64,000 nt of DNA, taken from positions 24,042,672 through 24,106,671 of the forward strand of contig OY986972.1 of assembly GCA_963920575.1 (NCBI GenBank). The letters run 5' to 3'. Source of the stretch: Narthecium ossifragum (taxonomy: Eukaryota; Streptophyta; Magnoliopsida; Dioscoreales; Nartheciaceae). The translations under genes and the position numbers were made by a program. Of the stretch, positions 29,881 to 48,249 are shown piece after piece (position 1 is the first letter of the stretch; each line of letters starts with the position of its first letter). The notes under the pieces were generated by a model. The model was given only the letters and a program-made list of their open reading frames with translations. It was not told where the DNA came from and ran no database searches.

Positions 29881-32800
29881 TTATCGCCCTTGGAGCATAG
29901 AAACAGTAATATCATTGGAAGCTGAGGAGGAATCATGTTTGCTTGAGGTTGATTCTGTTTCAACGGGAGGTCTTCTCAAGATAAACCCTGGATGCTTTGG
30001 ATGCGGTAGTGATACATTATCACCACCCAACATTAAAACCACAGAAGACATCAATGGCCTATCTTCAGGGCCATCTTGCACACACAGGAGACCTACTTTG
30101 ATACACTTCAATACTTCATCTGCTGGGAAAGAGTTACCCATGGATTCATCAACAAACTCTAAGCTATTTCCTTCATTCCATGAGCTCCATGCCTGAAATT
30201 TGAACAACAATAAGTAATAAACGCGCGCGCGCTCACACAGAGAGAAGCATGTTATTTAGACTTACACTTCCAAGCAGGTTTATGTGAACAGAGGAAGCTA
30301 GATACACTGCTCTGTTTCTTTTGCCACTTATGATTTCAAGAACCAAGACTCCAAAGCTAAATACATCAGATTTCACAGAGAAAACCCCGTCCATTGCGTA
30401 CTCAGGAGACATGTATCCACTGCATGGAGTCATTCACACTGTCATGAGTAATTAGATTTGTTTGAATTTTCTGCATGCATATTATAGCGTTGAGATCACA
30501 CTTACAGTGTACCAACAACCCTGCCTGTGTTGCCTTGTGTTTCATCTCCTCCAAATATTCTGGCCAATCCAAAGTCCGAAATTTTAGGGTTCATCTCTTT
30601 ATCTAGAAGTATGTTACTAGCTTTCAGATCCCTGTGAATTATTCTGAATCTGGAGTCTTGATGAAGGTAAAGAAGCCCTCGAGCAATCCCCGAGATGATC
30701 TTGTATCTTGTTTTCCAATCCAGCAATGCACTTCTTGATTTATCTGCAATATGCATTAAATTTACAGATCTTTTTTAGTCTTCATGATACATTAAAGCAC
30801 CGGGATTTAGATTTTAACTAACAACTTCACATGTAACAAAAGAAAGGGCAAAAACAGTAAAAGGTTGATATTATACCAAATAGAAAAAAGTCTAAGCTTT
30901 TATTCTCCATGTATTCATATATCAACATCCTTTCCTCCCCTTGAATGCAGCAACCAAGAAGCCGAACGAGATTCCTGTGTTGAAGCTTTGCAATTAAAGT
31001 GACCTCGTTCTTAAACTCATCTCGCCCTTGTATCGAAGTTTTCGCAAGCCTCTTGACTGCTATATCGTGTTCATCTCCAAGATTACCCTGCCAAAGATCG
31101 AGCCAACATCTAATGTAAGTTCCCTAACTCTTTTACACTGCTCTGTTATGGTCTGAAGCCCTCAAACAAAGCCTATCTGAGTAACATTTTGCAGATTTAG
31201 TTTTGCAATGCATGTATTCAAGCTCAGAGAGGAAGATCACCTTGTAAACAGGGCCAAATCCACCCTCTCCAAGCTTATTTACGTCTGAGAAACTATCCGT
31301 TGCGACAGCAATGGTGTTAAAGTCATATACAGGCAACTCCAAGTTATTTTCTCCACCAGAGTCATCATTTTTCTGCTCGCTGATAAATGTATCTGCAGAT
31401 AAAACATGAAATGCTATCACAAATAAGTGTGTGTCATATGAAACTAAGAAAGAGATGATGCAAGCAGTAGTGTACCTCTTCTCTGTTTCTTTCTTCTCCT
31501 CCATATGACAAAGCCAATAATACATGCTAGTAACAGGGCCACCGAAATGATACTCACAGTGACAACAATGGCGGAGTTGCTTCCGTTGTGAGATTGGCCT
31601 GAAGCAAAATTTGTAACAATAACATGGTTTCTTGTTAAAATCCGTAAAGCATGTGTTGTTGGAAGTTGAACTATAGCATCAAACATCAGCGTGTACAGAA
31701 TTGGATTATTTGATCATAGGTACGTGTCATGCAGCTCACTTCCTATTCTGACTGTTCTAAAGGATTAAATCTTAGGCTCTTCAACTGTTTTGACTTTGAA
31801 GTAACAGAAATGGAAGAGATGAGTTAGTCAACAGGTTACGAGCTAGATTTCCAATAAGGCTTCCCTTCCTCGAAGATGAAGGCTACCATAAGTCATAGTT
31901 GCAACTTACAACTTTTCAGCAACCAAACAGGGCCTTAGAAAAAAAAATATCTTTATGCTTATCATTTAAAATGTATCTTAAACTTGTTTGAACGTACGTA
32001 ACAACCATCAAATGCTAGAGTTTACCTTCAATAACTTGTATTTTCATATAATCTTGTCAAGAATATACGTACGTGATTATTCAGCTAAGCTGTTGAGTAC
32101 ATCTATTCAATTTACTTCACTAAATCCACCAACGTGTACAGAATTGGATTATTTGGTCATGGGTATCATACTGCTCAATTTCCATCTGGGCTGTTTTAAA
32201 CTATCAAATTTTAGGATCTTCCACAGTTGTTTTGACTTGAAAGGCACATAAATGGAAAAAAAAGAGTTAGAATTAGTCAATTGGCAGCATCTCAGCAGGT
32301 CTGCACCGGTCCAAATCGGATTTCCAATAAGTCATAGTCTAAAATGTCGTAATGCTTATCACTTTACTTTTCTCAATGCCCATAGTCTAAAATGGATGGC
32401 AGACAGTGCTGCCAAAAATCTCTCCTAAACTTGTTTAGACGTACGTAACAACTATCTAATTAATTTACTTGAATAAATCATAATTTTTTCGAGATTCTAG
32501 GTGATTTTTTAGCAAAACATTCATCAATTATGTTGAAAATACATCTAATTAATTTAGTTGAATAAATCAACAGAATTAGGAATTTTGGCCGGTAAACGTA
32601 TGGCATAATGTAGAAGGAAAATAGGTTACCAAGATCGGCGGCGGCCAGCCGGACGTGGATATCAGATCCTGTGGTGTACACATGGAAGTCGCCGAGCTCT
32701 GCCGACGTCCAAATTATACATCCGCTCCCGCCATTACGATCATCGGCGGCGGCGTAAGCTGTGCACAAGCAATTGCTCAGGCACTTGGCTCTGCACTGCT

Positions 32801-33884
32801 CCAAAGTCATGCTGAAGTCCACCGTCGAGTTCGAAGTATCCGGCAGCTTGTCGCCGCTCAAGGTCCAGAACCCGTCGGTGCTGTTGTGGCAATCGAGCGG
32901 TGTCTTCCGCACGCAACCCTGTAAGGTTTCACCCAGCGCCCAATCAGACGGCGACTTTGGCAGGAAACCGTGCAAGCATTTGCATATCGGCCACTGACTG
33001 GAGTCGCACACTCCGTAGGGGCCGCATGGGATGTTGTCGCACTGGTCCCTCGGCGCGTACCAGTAGTAGTTCCACGCGCCGTTCGCCCATATCGACCTTT
33101 GCGCGGTGCCACTGGAATTCGCCACCAGCCGTGATAAGATCGACGAATCAGTATAAAAGGAGTAGGTGATCTCGGTCGCATTATTTATGAAGCTAAAGTT
33201 GACGCCGGGGTAGTTGTACTCCGGGATCCCACTCCATGCTCCGCCGGTCCATGGCCCGGTGCGATACAGCCTCGACGAGCCTTGCCAGAAGAAGATCTGA
33301 GGGTCGCCGTGGACGTCAAGGGATATGGAGTAGTTGCCTGGGGCCGGATCCGACTCGCTCTTCCACGAAACAATCCTGCGGTCGAGGCCGGTCTTGAGGT
33401 CCTTGCCGAGCTTCATGCCGGCGATCATCGTATCGGTAGGGTGGTCGAAGCTCTGCCATGCATGACCATAATCCTCGTCGCTGCTCTGCTCATCTCTCAC
33501 CACAAAGTTGCCGTTCTCGAGGAGCTGCGCTACCGGATTAGTCACATTATGTATCGCATCGGAAGACCAGACGACATCGGTGGAGTTCTTGTCGACGATG
33601 ACAAGGGTTCCATTGGGAGTGACAGATAAGATTCCGGAGGAGCCCATCACCGGAATGTTGCGGTTGGCCACCCATACCACTGTTCGGACGGTGATGGTGT
33701 TGTACCATATCCCTATGTAGCGGTTGTTGGTGTTGGCAGGGCTGAAAAATCCCAGCGCGAAGCTCCCGTTGGCCGAGGTGAGGTTTTCCCCGTCGGCGAG
33801 GGGCTGAACTGGAGTTATGGTATCTCTTGCAATGGAAAGGGGGCAGAGAACGAATAATAGTATGAGAAAGAACCGCTTCGTCAT
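29881..33884 (-). CDS. S-RLK gene D, complete with a shifted splice acceptor, 814 aa
   Basis: Exons: 33884-32630, 31598-31476, 31392-31241, 31087-30877, 30743-30506, 30419-30266 and 30192-29881, giving 815 codons with stop TAA. The usual exon 2 acceptor CAG is CAA here (31611-31613). The next AG, 12 bases into the exon after a pyrimidine run, restores the phase, so I place exon 2 there; the protein loses four residues before the TM helix. One extra Ile in the TM (ACIIGF) makes exon 2 123 bp. RD kinase: Lys522, HRD Asp619, DFG Asp637, DFGLAR rather than DFGMAR, and VVGTLGYMSPEY with Leu in place of Tyr. Exon 1 would read through its donor for another 50 or so codons to 32478, so intron retention would give a soluble ectodomain. 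Confidence 0.9.
31685..32470. repeat. Direct duplication inside intron 1 of gene D
   Basis: A block starting CGTGTACAGAATTGGATTAT occurs at about 31690 and again at about 32133. Both continue through a TTAGGCTCTTC/TTAGGATCTTC stretch, a TTTCCAATAAG stretch, and AACTTGTTTGAACGTACGTA or a close variant. The copies are about 440 bases apart and clearly diverged. Confidence 0.75.
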
Positions 33885-34466
33885 GACTGATACTTGTACG
33901 ACTGCATGCGTCTCTCTCTCTTTGGGATCTCTCTAGGATTACAAATATCTGGATACATATATCTGGGTGATGGGCTTTCATTTTTCGCTGTCCTATTTGT
34001 TTAGTGGTCCACTAGTCATAGTCCTCTGTAAAAGTGGAATAGGTCTGAAGAATTAAGCCGCCCTCAACTCTGATAAGGACTTCGCTGGTGATGATAACTT
34101 GTAGATTTTATGTGGGAAGAACTAGTCCAATAAGGTCGAAAATACTGAAAGAAGTAAACTATTTCAACCACTTCAAGCCCTCCAAATACGCGCTCATATG
34201 TTCTCATAAATTTCTAGGCGCCTCAATTAATCACCATCTTATAATAATCTCCAACTCAAAGCAATTGTCTTCATCTACGGCGGCATTGTATATTAAAAAA
34301 GCCGGTCGAGAAAACATTTAATATTGACTGTGGGATATTCACTCGACGGTGGAGATGAGCTATTGCGGCGCCTGCGAATCCATATGTAAACTAAGGCTAG
34401 AATTAGAGGTGTCTGACCGACCCATTGGCCCTGGCCAGGCATCTTATAACTTCAACTTATCATGTC
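33885..34466. other. 5' flank of gene D and start of the D-E spacer
   Basis: 34080-34466 is paralogous to 41390-41745 upstream of E: both contain GATTTTATGTGGGAAGAACTAG and a CTCGACGGTGGAGATGAGC segment. Promoter sequences of D must lie near 33885-34000, but no clear TATA box was found. Confidence 0.55.
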
Positions 34467-34910
34467 TATGGGTGAGAATTCGGTAAATACCGAACCGAAA
34501 TACTGAATATCGAAATACCGAAATTCCATGATTTAAAAAACCAAACCGAACCGAATTAGGACATAAAACCGAACCGAACCGAATTAATTCGGTACACTAA
34601 TTTAAAAACCAAACTGAACCGAATTCATGAAAAAACCGAATCGAACCGAAAAAACCGAAATAATTCGTAATTTTTTTACTTACAATATAAAACCAAACCG
34701 AAATAAGCTATATAATTTTAAAAATTTCGGTATTTCGGTATTTACCGAATTTTTAAAATAAAAACCGAAACCGAATCGAATATCGAATTTTTGACAAAAA
34801 AAAACCGAACTGAACCGAATATACCGAAAAACCGAACCGAATTGACCGAAAAACCGAACCGAATTGTTCGGTTCGGTTCTAAAAATTTGGTTCTGTTTTG
34901 CTCACCCCTA
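34467..34910. mobile_element. hAT-type MITE rich in CCGAACCGAA
   Basis: A 444-bp element with ends TATGGGTGAG and, inverted, TAGGGGTGAG. It is flanked by the perfect 8-bp duplication ATCATGTC (34459-34466 and 34911-34918). The interior is made of AACCGAACCGAAT repeats in both orientations. The paralogous spacer at 41755-41770 has the uninterrupted target, which confirms the insertion. Confidence 0.9.
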
Positions 34911-35115
34911 ATCATGTCATGCCAAGTTGGCTCAGACCCAAAAAATTTAGGGTCAGGCCAAGACCTGGGCTAACTGTACTCTGGTTGGACTTGAATCGGT
35001 CCAATTGATCCCATCGAACTGATCGGACCCATTGGCTCGTTGAAACCGAATGAGATTTATGCTTTGATTTCCAGCTACATCCTCTCTTAAGCAGCATATA
35101 TACATGTCATGGGGC

Positions 35116-35171
35116 TTTTTTTTTTTTTTGATTAGATAAGCTTAAAAGGCTTGGAAACAAGGATACAGTGA
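35116..35171 (-). mobile_element. Short LINE 3' end
   Basis: A poly-T run followed by GATTAGATAAGCTTAAAAGG resembles the complement of the LINE tails elsewhere in the window. The paralogous spacer near 41960 lacks it. Ends are approximate and no target duplication was seen. Confidence 0.5.
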
Positions 35172-35199
35172 CCTATGGCAATCATGCTTAACACATTCA

Positions 35200-36291
35200 T
35201 GATTGGTTAAACTCTTTTGAGTAAAAGTGGCGATAAAGAGGAAAGAGAACCTGTAAAGATGATAAAACCCTTATCTTCATGCCCTTTTACTTGCAGAGAG
35301 GGAGCTGGGAGAGAAAGAAGGCAAACGATGTTGGAGGAATGTGGATTCTTGAATAAGGTTCCTTAATGAGCACTTTGATATGGGTTTCGTCCGGTTTCTT
35401 GAGTTGAATCTGGGAATCCTTGTCCTCTCTTTTATATCATGAAAGTCCCATGTTTGTAGCTTAAGTGACGGTTGAATTTTACATGCAGGATACTAGAGCC
35501 CTCTCAATGCCTTTATTATCTGTTTCTCCGTGTTTTGCTTCTTTTCAATGTAGTCCTCTTGCTTAACCTGTTAATTTTTACATGGACAAATGTAAATTTC
35601 TTTTATTCATAACACAATATAATGCATTTCTTCTGTGATGATGCAGAGATCGATGAGTAAAAAAGTAAGTTGTATCTGCCATCAAGGAGGAAGAAGCATT
35701 TGCAAGTTGTATCCCTTGAACTATCTTCTTCCCAAGGCATGATCACCACCCTTGAAGCTCTGATCCCATGTAGAGAACCTTGCCAGATTCCGACAACCCC
35801 ATAAATCCCGTTCTCCAATAGTAAACCAAAGTTTACTAGCCAATGACCAACACCAAATTGAAGAAGATAAAGAACAAGATTGAAAAAAATGAAAACTTCA
35901 CTTCATTCAAATGATCAAAGTACAAAATACATGGACAGATGAAGAATGCCTACTTGCACAAGGCTATGTCACTCAAAATGGAGATATGGCTCATGATAGG
36001 AGATGACCCAAGTCATCATCATGGGAAATGAGTAGAGTTAATGTAAAGTGGGTAGTTGGTAGGTGATAGTTAAGTAGATGGTTTGACTTAATCTAATGGA
36101 GGGAAACATGAAATGGTATGGTCTCTGTAAATTCAAACTTTGATATTTAACAGGGACGATGAGGAATGGAATAAGAGAATTCAAGCCTCTAAATGATGTG
36201 TGTAGTCTATACCTTAAACTTCAACATATTAGCAATATAAAAAAAATTCAGAGCCAATTTTTAGCTTTATGAAAACAAGAATCTCGGTATT
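35200..36291. other. 3' flank of gene E with recurrent spacer module
   Basis: Closely matches 41985-42690 (which has a 0.5-kb deletion and an LTR insert) and 61953-62950. The internal TTTACATGCAG then AGCCCTCTCAATGCCTT looks like an old intron-exon junction. 35603-35818 on the minus strand gives a 71-codon frame that also survives at 62270-62485. Only two copies were compared, so selection cannot be judged. Confidence 0.55.
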
Positions 36292-40040
<3,749 letters not shown>

Positions 40041-40309
40041 GGTTAACAGTAGTACGACTGCATGTGTCTCTCTCTAATAACTCGGATAACAAATATTTGC
40101 ATACATATATATGGGTGATGGCCTTTGATTTTTCGTAGGCTCTTTCTTTGTTTCTTTATTATTATTATTATTAATTTTATTTATAAAGGAATCCTGACGG
40201 TTGGATCATGCATGGCCCTCCAGAGTGAGGGCCCTGTGAGGAGAGAGATAATTTTTGAGCGCTGATTTGTGTATGTGCTGACGTGGTACGTGCATGATTC
40301 ATGTATCGG

Positions 40310-40799
40310 CAGGGATGGCAAAATTGACCGTCCCGTTGGATAACCGATCTGATTCGCACCGATGGGAACGGGTATGGTGTAGATTTTTTACCCGTGGCGG
40401 ATTATGGTATTGGGTAATATCCGCCCCGCTATCCACCCTGCCTGACCCCGCCACTAAATGTTGGTTTGGTGGATTTTAGAGAGTCTATTTTTGTAATAAT
40501 ACTCTAATAAAGACTAATTGTTGATGACTGTTTGGTGGATCTAGATTTTAGAGACCGAATGTTGATGATAGTTTGGTGAATTTAGATTTAGATTTAGATT
40601 TTAGAGGCTTAATGCTAATTGAATGGTTTTTTTAGATTTTACGGATAACCGCGGGTTGCAGGTAATATCCGCGTACCCGCGGGGATGGTTATGGTTCGCG
40701 ATCCCCATTATCCGCGCGGGGACGGGGCGGTGCGGGTATGGGCAAAGGAGTGCTGGGACGGGTATGGTATTTCCAATATCCGCCCCGTTCCCATCACTA
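40310..40799. mobile_element. hAT-type MITE, 490 bp
   Basis: The ends CAGGGATGGCA and, inverted, TAGTGATGGGA are typical of plant hAT elements. It is flanked by a perfect 8-bp duplication TGTATCGG (40302-40309 and 40800-40807). The interior carries GGGTAATATCCGC-type repeats in both orientations. It landed in the edge of a CGGTAG minisatellite upstream of gene E. Confidence 0.88.
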
Positions 40800-40807
40800 T
40801 GTATCGG

Positions 40808-41040
40808 TAGACCACTACCGATGGAATAGATTAACGAATTGGTATCTCACTACGGATTGAATTATTCATCTAGTCTATCGGTAGTGAAATACCGATGGAC
40901 TCTATCAACCGATCGGTATCTCACTATCGGTATAATTCAATCGGTAATGAACTACTGATTCATTGATTAATTCAGTAGACCACTACCGATGAATTAGATG
41001 ATAGAGTCGACAGTGAACTACAGATTCAATGAGACGTGCA
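40808..41040. repeat. CGGTAG hairpin minisatellite, copy 2
   Basis: Repeated ACTACCGATGAAT/ATCGGTAGTGAAAT units in both orientations, as at 4490 and 51545. This block is split from its left edge by the MITE. Confidence 0.7.
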
Positions 41041-42112
41041 TTACATATACTATTTGTCCTTATATATATATAACTTTATTCGTAATTTTTCGTAGTCCGC
41101 TGGTCATAGTGGAATAGGTCTCAATAACTAGGTGGCCCTCGTGAGCTACATCATTATGTAGATCAGCATGGCTGACTAAAGAGTCCTAAGAGTAGAAATT
41201 TATACACATGCACATCCATATATATCCACGAGGCTTCTCATTATTGGCTATGGGGCCTCAAATATAATTTTTATTTGACGTCTTTTGGATCCGTCAGAGA
41301 ATTTAGATTCGACAACAAAGGACTAAGAATAATAATATATTTAATCACATTTTTCTACAATCAACCCTGATAAGGACTTCCCTGGTGATAATAACTTCTA
41401 GATTTTATGTGGGAAGAACTAGTAGACCAATAAGGTCGAAAATTATGAAAGAAGTAAACTATTTCAACAACTTCATGCCTTCCAAATACGCGCTCATATG
41501 TTCTGATTAATTTCTAGGTGCATCAATTAATCACCATCTTATAATAATCTCTAACTCCAAGCAATTGTCTTCCATCTACGGCGGCATTGTATATAAAAAC
41601 ACCGGTCGAGAAAACATTTAATAATGACCGTTGGATATTCACTCGACGGTGGAGATGAGCTATTGCGGCGCCTCGCGATCCATATGTAAACTAAGGCTAG
41701 AATTAGGGGAGTCTGACCGACTCATTGGCCCGGGCCAGGCATTGACCTCACTTGAACTTATCTTGTCACGCCAAGTTGGCTCAGACCCAAAAACTTTAGG
41801 GCCAGGCCAAGACCTGGGCTAACTGTACTCTGGTTGGACTTGAATCGGTCGAATTGATCCAATCGAACTGATCGGACCCATTGGCTCGTTGAAACCGCAT
41901 GAGATTTATGCTTTGATTTCCAGCTACATCCTCTCTTAAGCAGCATATATACATGTCATGGGGCCTATTTACTGCTTAACACATTCATGATTGCTTATAC
42001 TCTTTTGAGTAAAAGTGGCGATAAAGAGGAAAGAGAACCTGTAAAGATGATAAAATCCTTCTCTTCATGCCCTTTTACTCGCAAAGAGGGAGCTGGGAGA
42101 GAAAGAAGGCAA
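41041..42112. other. E-F spacer
   Basis: 41390-41950 is paralogous to 34080-35100 of the D-E spacer but lacks the 34467-34910 MITE. The part from 41985 matches the 3' flank of E. No gene recognised. Confidence 0.6.
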
Positions 42113-42345
42113 TGAAAGAATATGAACGAAGCTTGAGGAAGGGTTTTGCTAACCTCCTAAACCTTGATTTCAAGATATTACAAGGTATGTACAGATCAAA
42201 TACAAAAGGAAATAAATAAAATTACACAATAAGAATATCCAATCTACTAAGGTGGATAGCTGTTATGGGATTTAGAATCGTCATCTACTATAGCAGGAAG
42301 ATACGTAGAATTAGAATCTCATCTACTATAGAATGTTGCTTAACA
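42113..42345 (-). mobile_element. Small solo LTR (233 bp) in the 3' flank of gene F
   Basis: It runs TG...CA and is flanked by the 5-bp duplication GGCAA (42108-42112 and 42346-42350). The homologous sites near 35322 and 61988 hold GGCAA once and no insert. Orientation is inferred from the minus-sense TGTTAAGC start and the CCTTTTGTATTTGATC segment. Confidence 0.9.
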
Positions 42346-42771
42346 GGCAAACGATGTTGGAGGAATGTGGATTCTTGAATAAGGTTCCTTAATAAGCATT
42401 TTGATCTGGGTTTCGTCCGGTTTGTTAAGTTGAATCTGTTAATCCTTGTCCTCTCTTTTATATCATGAAAGTCCCACGTTTTTAGCTTAAGTGACGGTTG
42501 AATTTTACATTGTAGAATACCAAAGCCCTCTCAATGCCTTGGTTATTATGTCTTTCTCTGTGTTTTGCTTCTTTTCAATGTAGTCCTATTGGTTAACGTG
42601 TTATTTTTGACATGGACAAATGCAAATTTCTTTTGTTCATAACACAATATGACGAGGAGGAATGGAATAGGAGAATAATGTGTAATCTATACCTTAAACT
42701 TCAACATATTAGCAATATACAAAAAATTCAGAGCCAATTTTTAGCTTTATGAAAACAAGAATCTCGGTATT
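42346..42771. other. 3' flank of gene F with a deletion
   Basis: Continues the spacer module. Relative to the flanks of E and G, about 500 bases (equivalent to 35622-36155) are missing at about 42650. Confidence 0.65.
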
Positions 42772-46450
<3,679 letters not shown>

Positions 46451-46744
46451 GGTTAACAGTAGTACTCGTTCTCTTTCTGACATGGGATACAAAAACAGAA
46501 AGTTGGATGCATGTAATCTACTGGTCTTTGGTCGTCTCAAGTATTACGCGGATAGCCTTGACGTTGGTGCCTATGTGGACTTCAAAAAAAATCTGATACA
46601 AAAACAGAAAGCTTGATGCATGTAGTCTACTGGTCTTTAGTCGTCTTTGGTGCCTATGTGGCCTTAAAAAAATGAGAGGTGATATTTAACCAATCCTATG
46701 TGAGGTGACGTGGGATAGATTTGACCACATGTTTCTTGTGATCG

Positions 46745-46747
<3 letters not shown>

Positions 46748-46827
<80 letters not shown>

Positions 46828-46878
46828 GCATACATATATACATACATATATCTATATATACATACACATACATACATG
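46748..46878. repeat. Long (TA)n microsatellite with ATACAT tail
   Basis: About 38 TA units (46748-46824) followed by ATACAT-type repeats, about 300 bases upstream of the gene F start. Frames reading YIYIYI are artefacts. Confidence 0.97.
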
Positions 46879-47064
46879 TAAGGGCAGACCTATTCACAAA
46901 CCAGGGGCCCCTCCTGAATTTTTTTTTATTACCTTAACCCTCGTGGGCCCCGCGCCCCCACAGCCCCCACCCAAGTACCCCTGGCCCCCCTGTGGCCCTG
47001 CACCCTGCACCCTGACCCTTCCTCCCTAGGCCCCCCCTTACTAGAGAGGCTGGGTCTGCCGCTG
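46879..47064. mobile_element. Short hAT-like MITE, 186 bp
   Basis: Inverted ends share GGCAGACC (TAAGGGCAGACC and CAGCGGCAGACC), with flanks CATACATG at 46871-46878 and 47065-47072. Because the flanks are part of a TACATA repeat, the 8-bp match could be partly fortuitous. The GC-rich interior contrasts sharply with its surroundings. Confidence 0.65.
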
Positions 47065-47642
47065 CATACATGTACATTTATCATGCATATATACATGTAT
47101 ATACACGCATGATAGATGTACATGTATGTAAGGGTACATACATTAAATGTATGTACGCATACATACATGATTGGACTTTTATTTATAATATATGTACACA
47201 TACATACATGATTAGACTTTTGTTTATAATATATGTACACATACACATATATGTGTATATATACATGTCAATGTGTATGTGCATATGTATATTTAGAATT
47301 GTATGCATATGTGTATGTGTATGCGTATGTCCAGTATGTTTATATGTATGTGTATGTACATATATGTGTATATGTATATGTACATACACATACATATATA
47401 TATATTTATACATGTATACATATACGTACTTATAGACATATATACATAACATATATAACAATTCTGACAAATGTGTGGGACACGTGGAGCAATCTGCACG
47501 CCCGTTAGGTTGGGTGGGAGGCTAGAAATCATTTTTCTAAAAAAATATCTCCCAAAACTCCAACGGCCCACCTAAACCCTCCAATAAAAATTATTACGAG
47601 CATTTCATGTTTTACACTTACATGTGCACAAATCTTTTTAAC
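47065..47642. repeat. ATGTATACA low-complexity tract, then plain spacer
   Basis: 47065-47460 is alternating purine-pyrimidine DNA of the ATACAT/ATGTAT type. An internal near-duplicate of 50-60 bases contains GATTGGACTTTTATTTATAA at 47169 and a variant at 47210. 47461-47642 shows nothing recognisable. Confidence 0.8.
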
Positions 47643-48249
47643 TTTTTTTTTTATCAGTTGAGCCTAAAGGCTAGAGGCCCATAAGAGGGCTTACATCAGT
47701 AAACGTCTGGAGTACTAGGGACAGCTCCGCTAGACTCTTCAAATACATTAAAGACAGAGTGAAGCGTACTAGCATGACGTGCAATCCAATCCGCATGATT
47801 GTTCTCTTCCCGAGGGATGTACTGGATTTGAAAATCGCTGAGGTTGCGGGACTCCCACCAGATATCCTGCACCACTTCCCTGCACATCTCTAATAATGGA
47901 GCTTTACCTTCAACCAGCTGGACCGCAAACAAGGAGTCAGTCTCCACGAGGATCTTATGGTAGCTACACCGGTTAGCAGCCTTGATAGCAGCAAGTATGG
48001 CGTGTAGATCTCCCGCAAGGATGGAATCGACTCTCCGCTGCTCACCATCGGACCAAAGGACTACATCTTCTTCATCAATGCTTACGACCCCAAGCCCCGC
48101 AATGCCAGAGACAGGGTTGAGGGAGGCATCCGTTTGAATTCTGATTTCATACCAAGCTTGGGGTTTTTGGATTTCCTTCCTGCCTTCTCGACGGCGAGGA
48201 ACTCTATGCTTTGCCATCTGATCACTTGGGCGACGTCATGAGCATCGCG
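47643..48249 (-). mobile_element. LINE, 3' half: RNase H region and A tail
   Basis: The minus-strand frame from about 48217 to 47696 is an RNase H domain: IQTDASLNP, LAGDLHAILAAIKAAN, LVETDSLFAV, and YIPREENNHADWIARHA at the end, followed by a stop. The CTTTAGGCTCAACTGATAAA tail ends in poly-A (poly-T from 47643). It is the continuation of 50606-51394 across the solo LTR. Confidence 0.88.

Noticed and set aside
46664..47508. YIYIYI and MYVCVY-type open frames
   Set aside because: Products of the TA and ATGTAT microsatellites.
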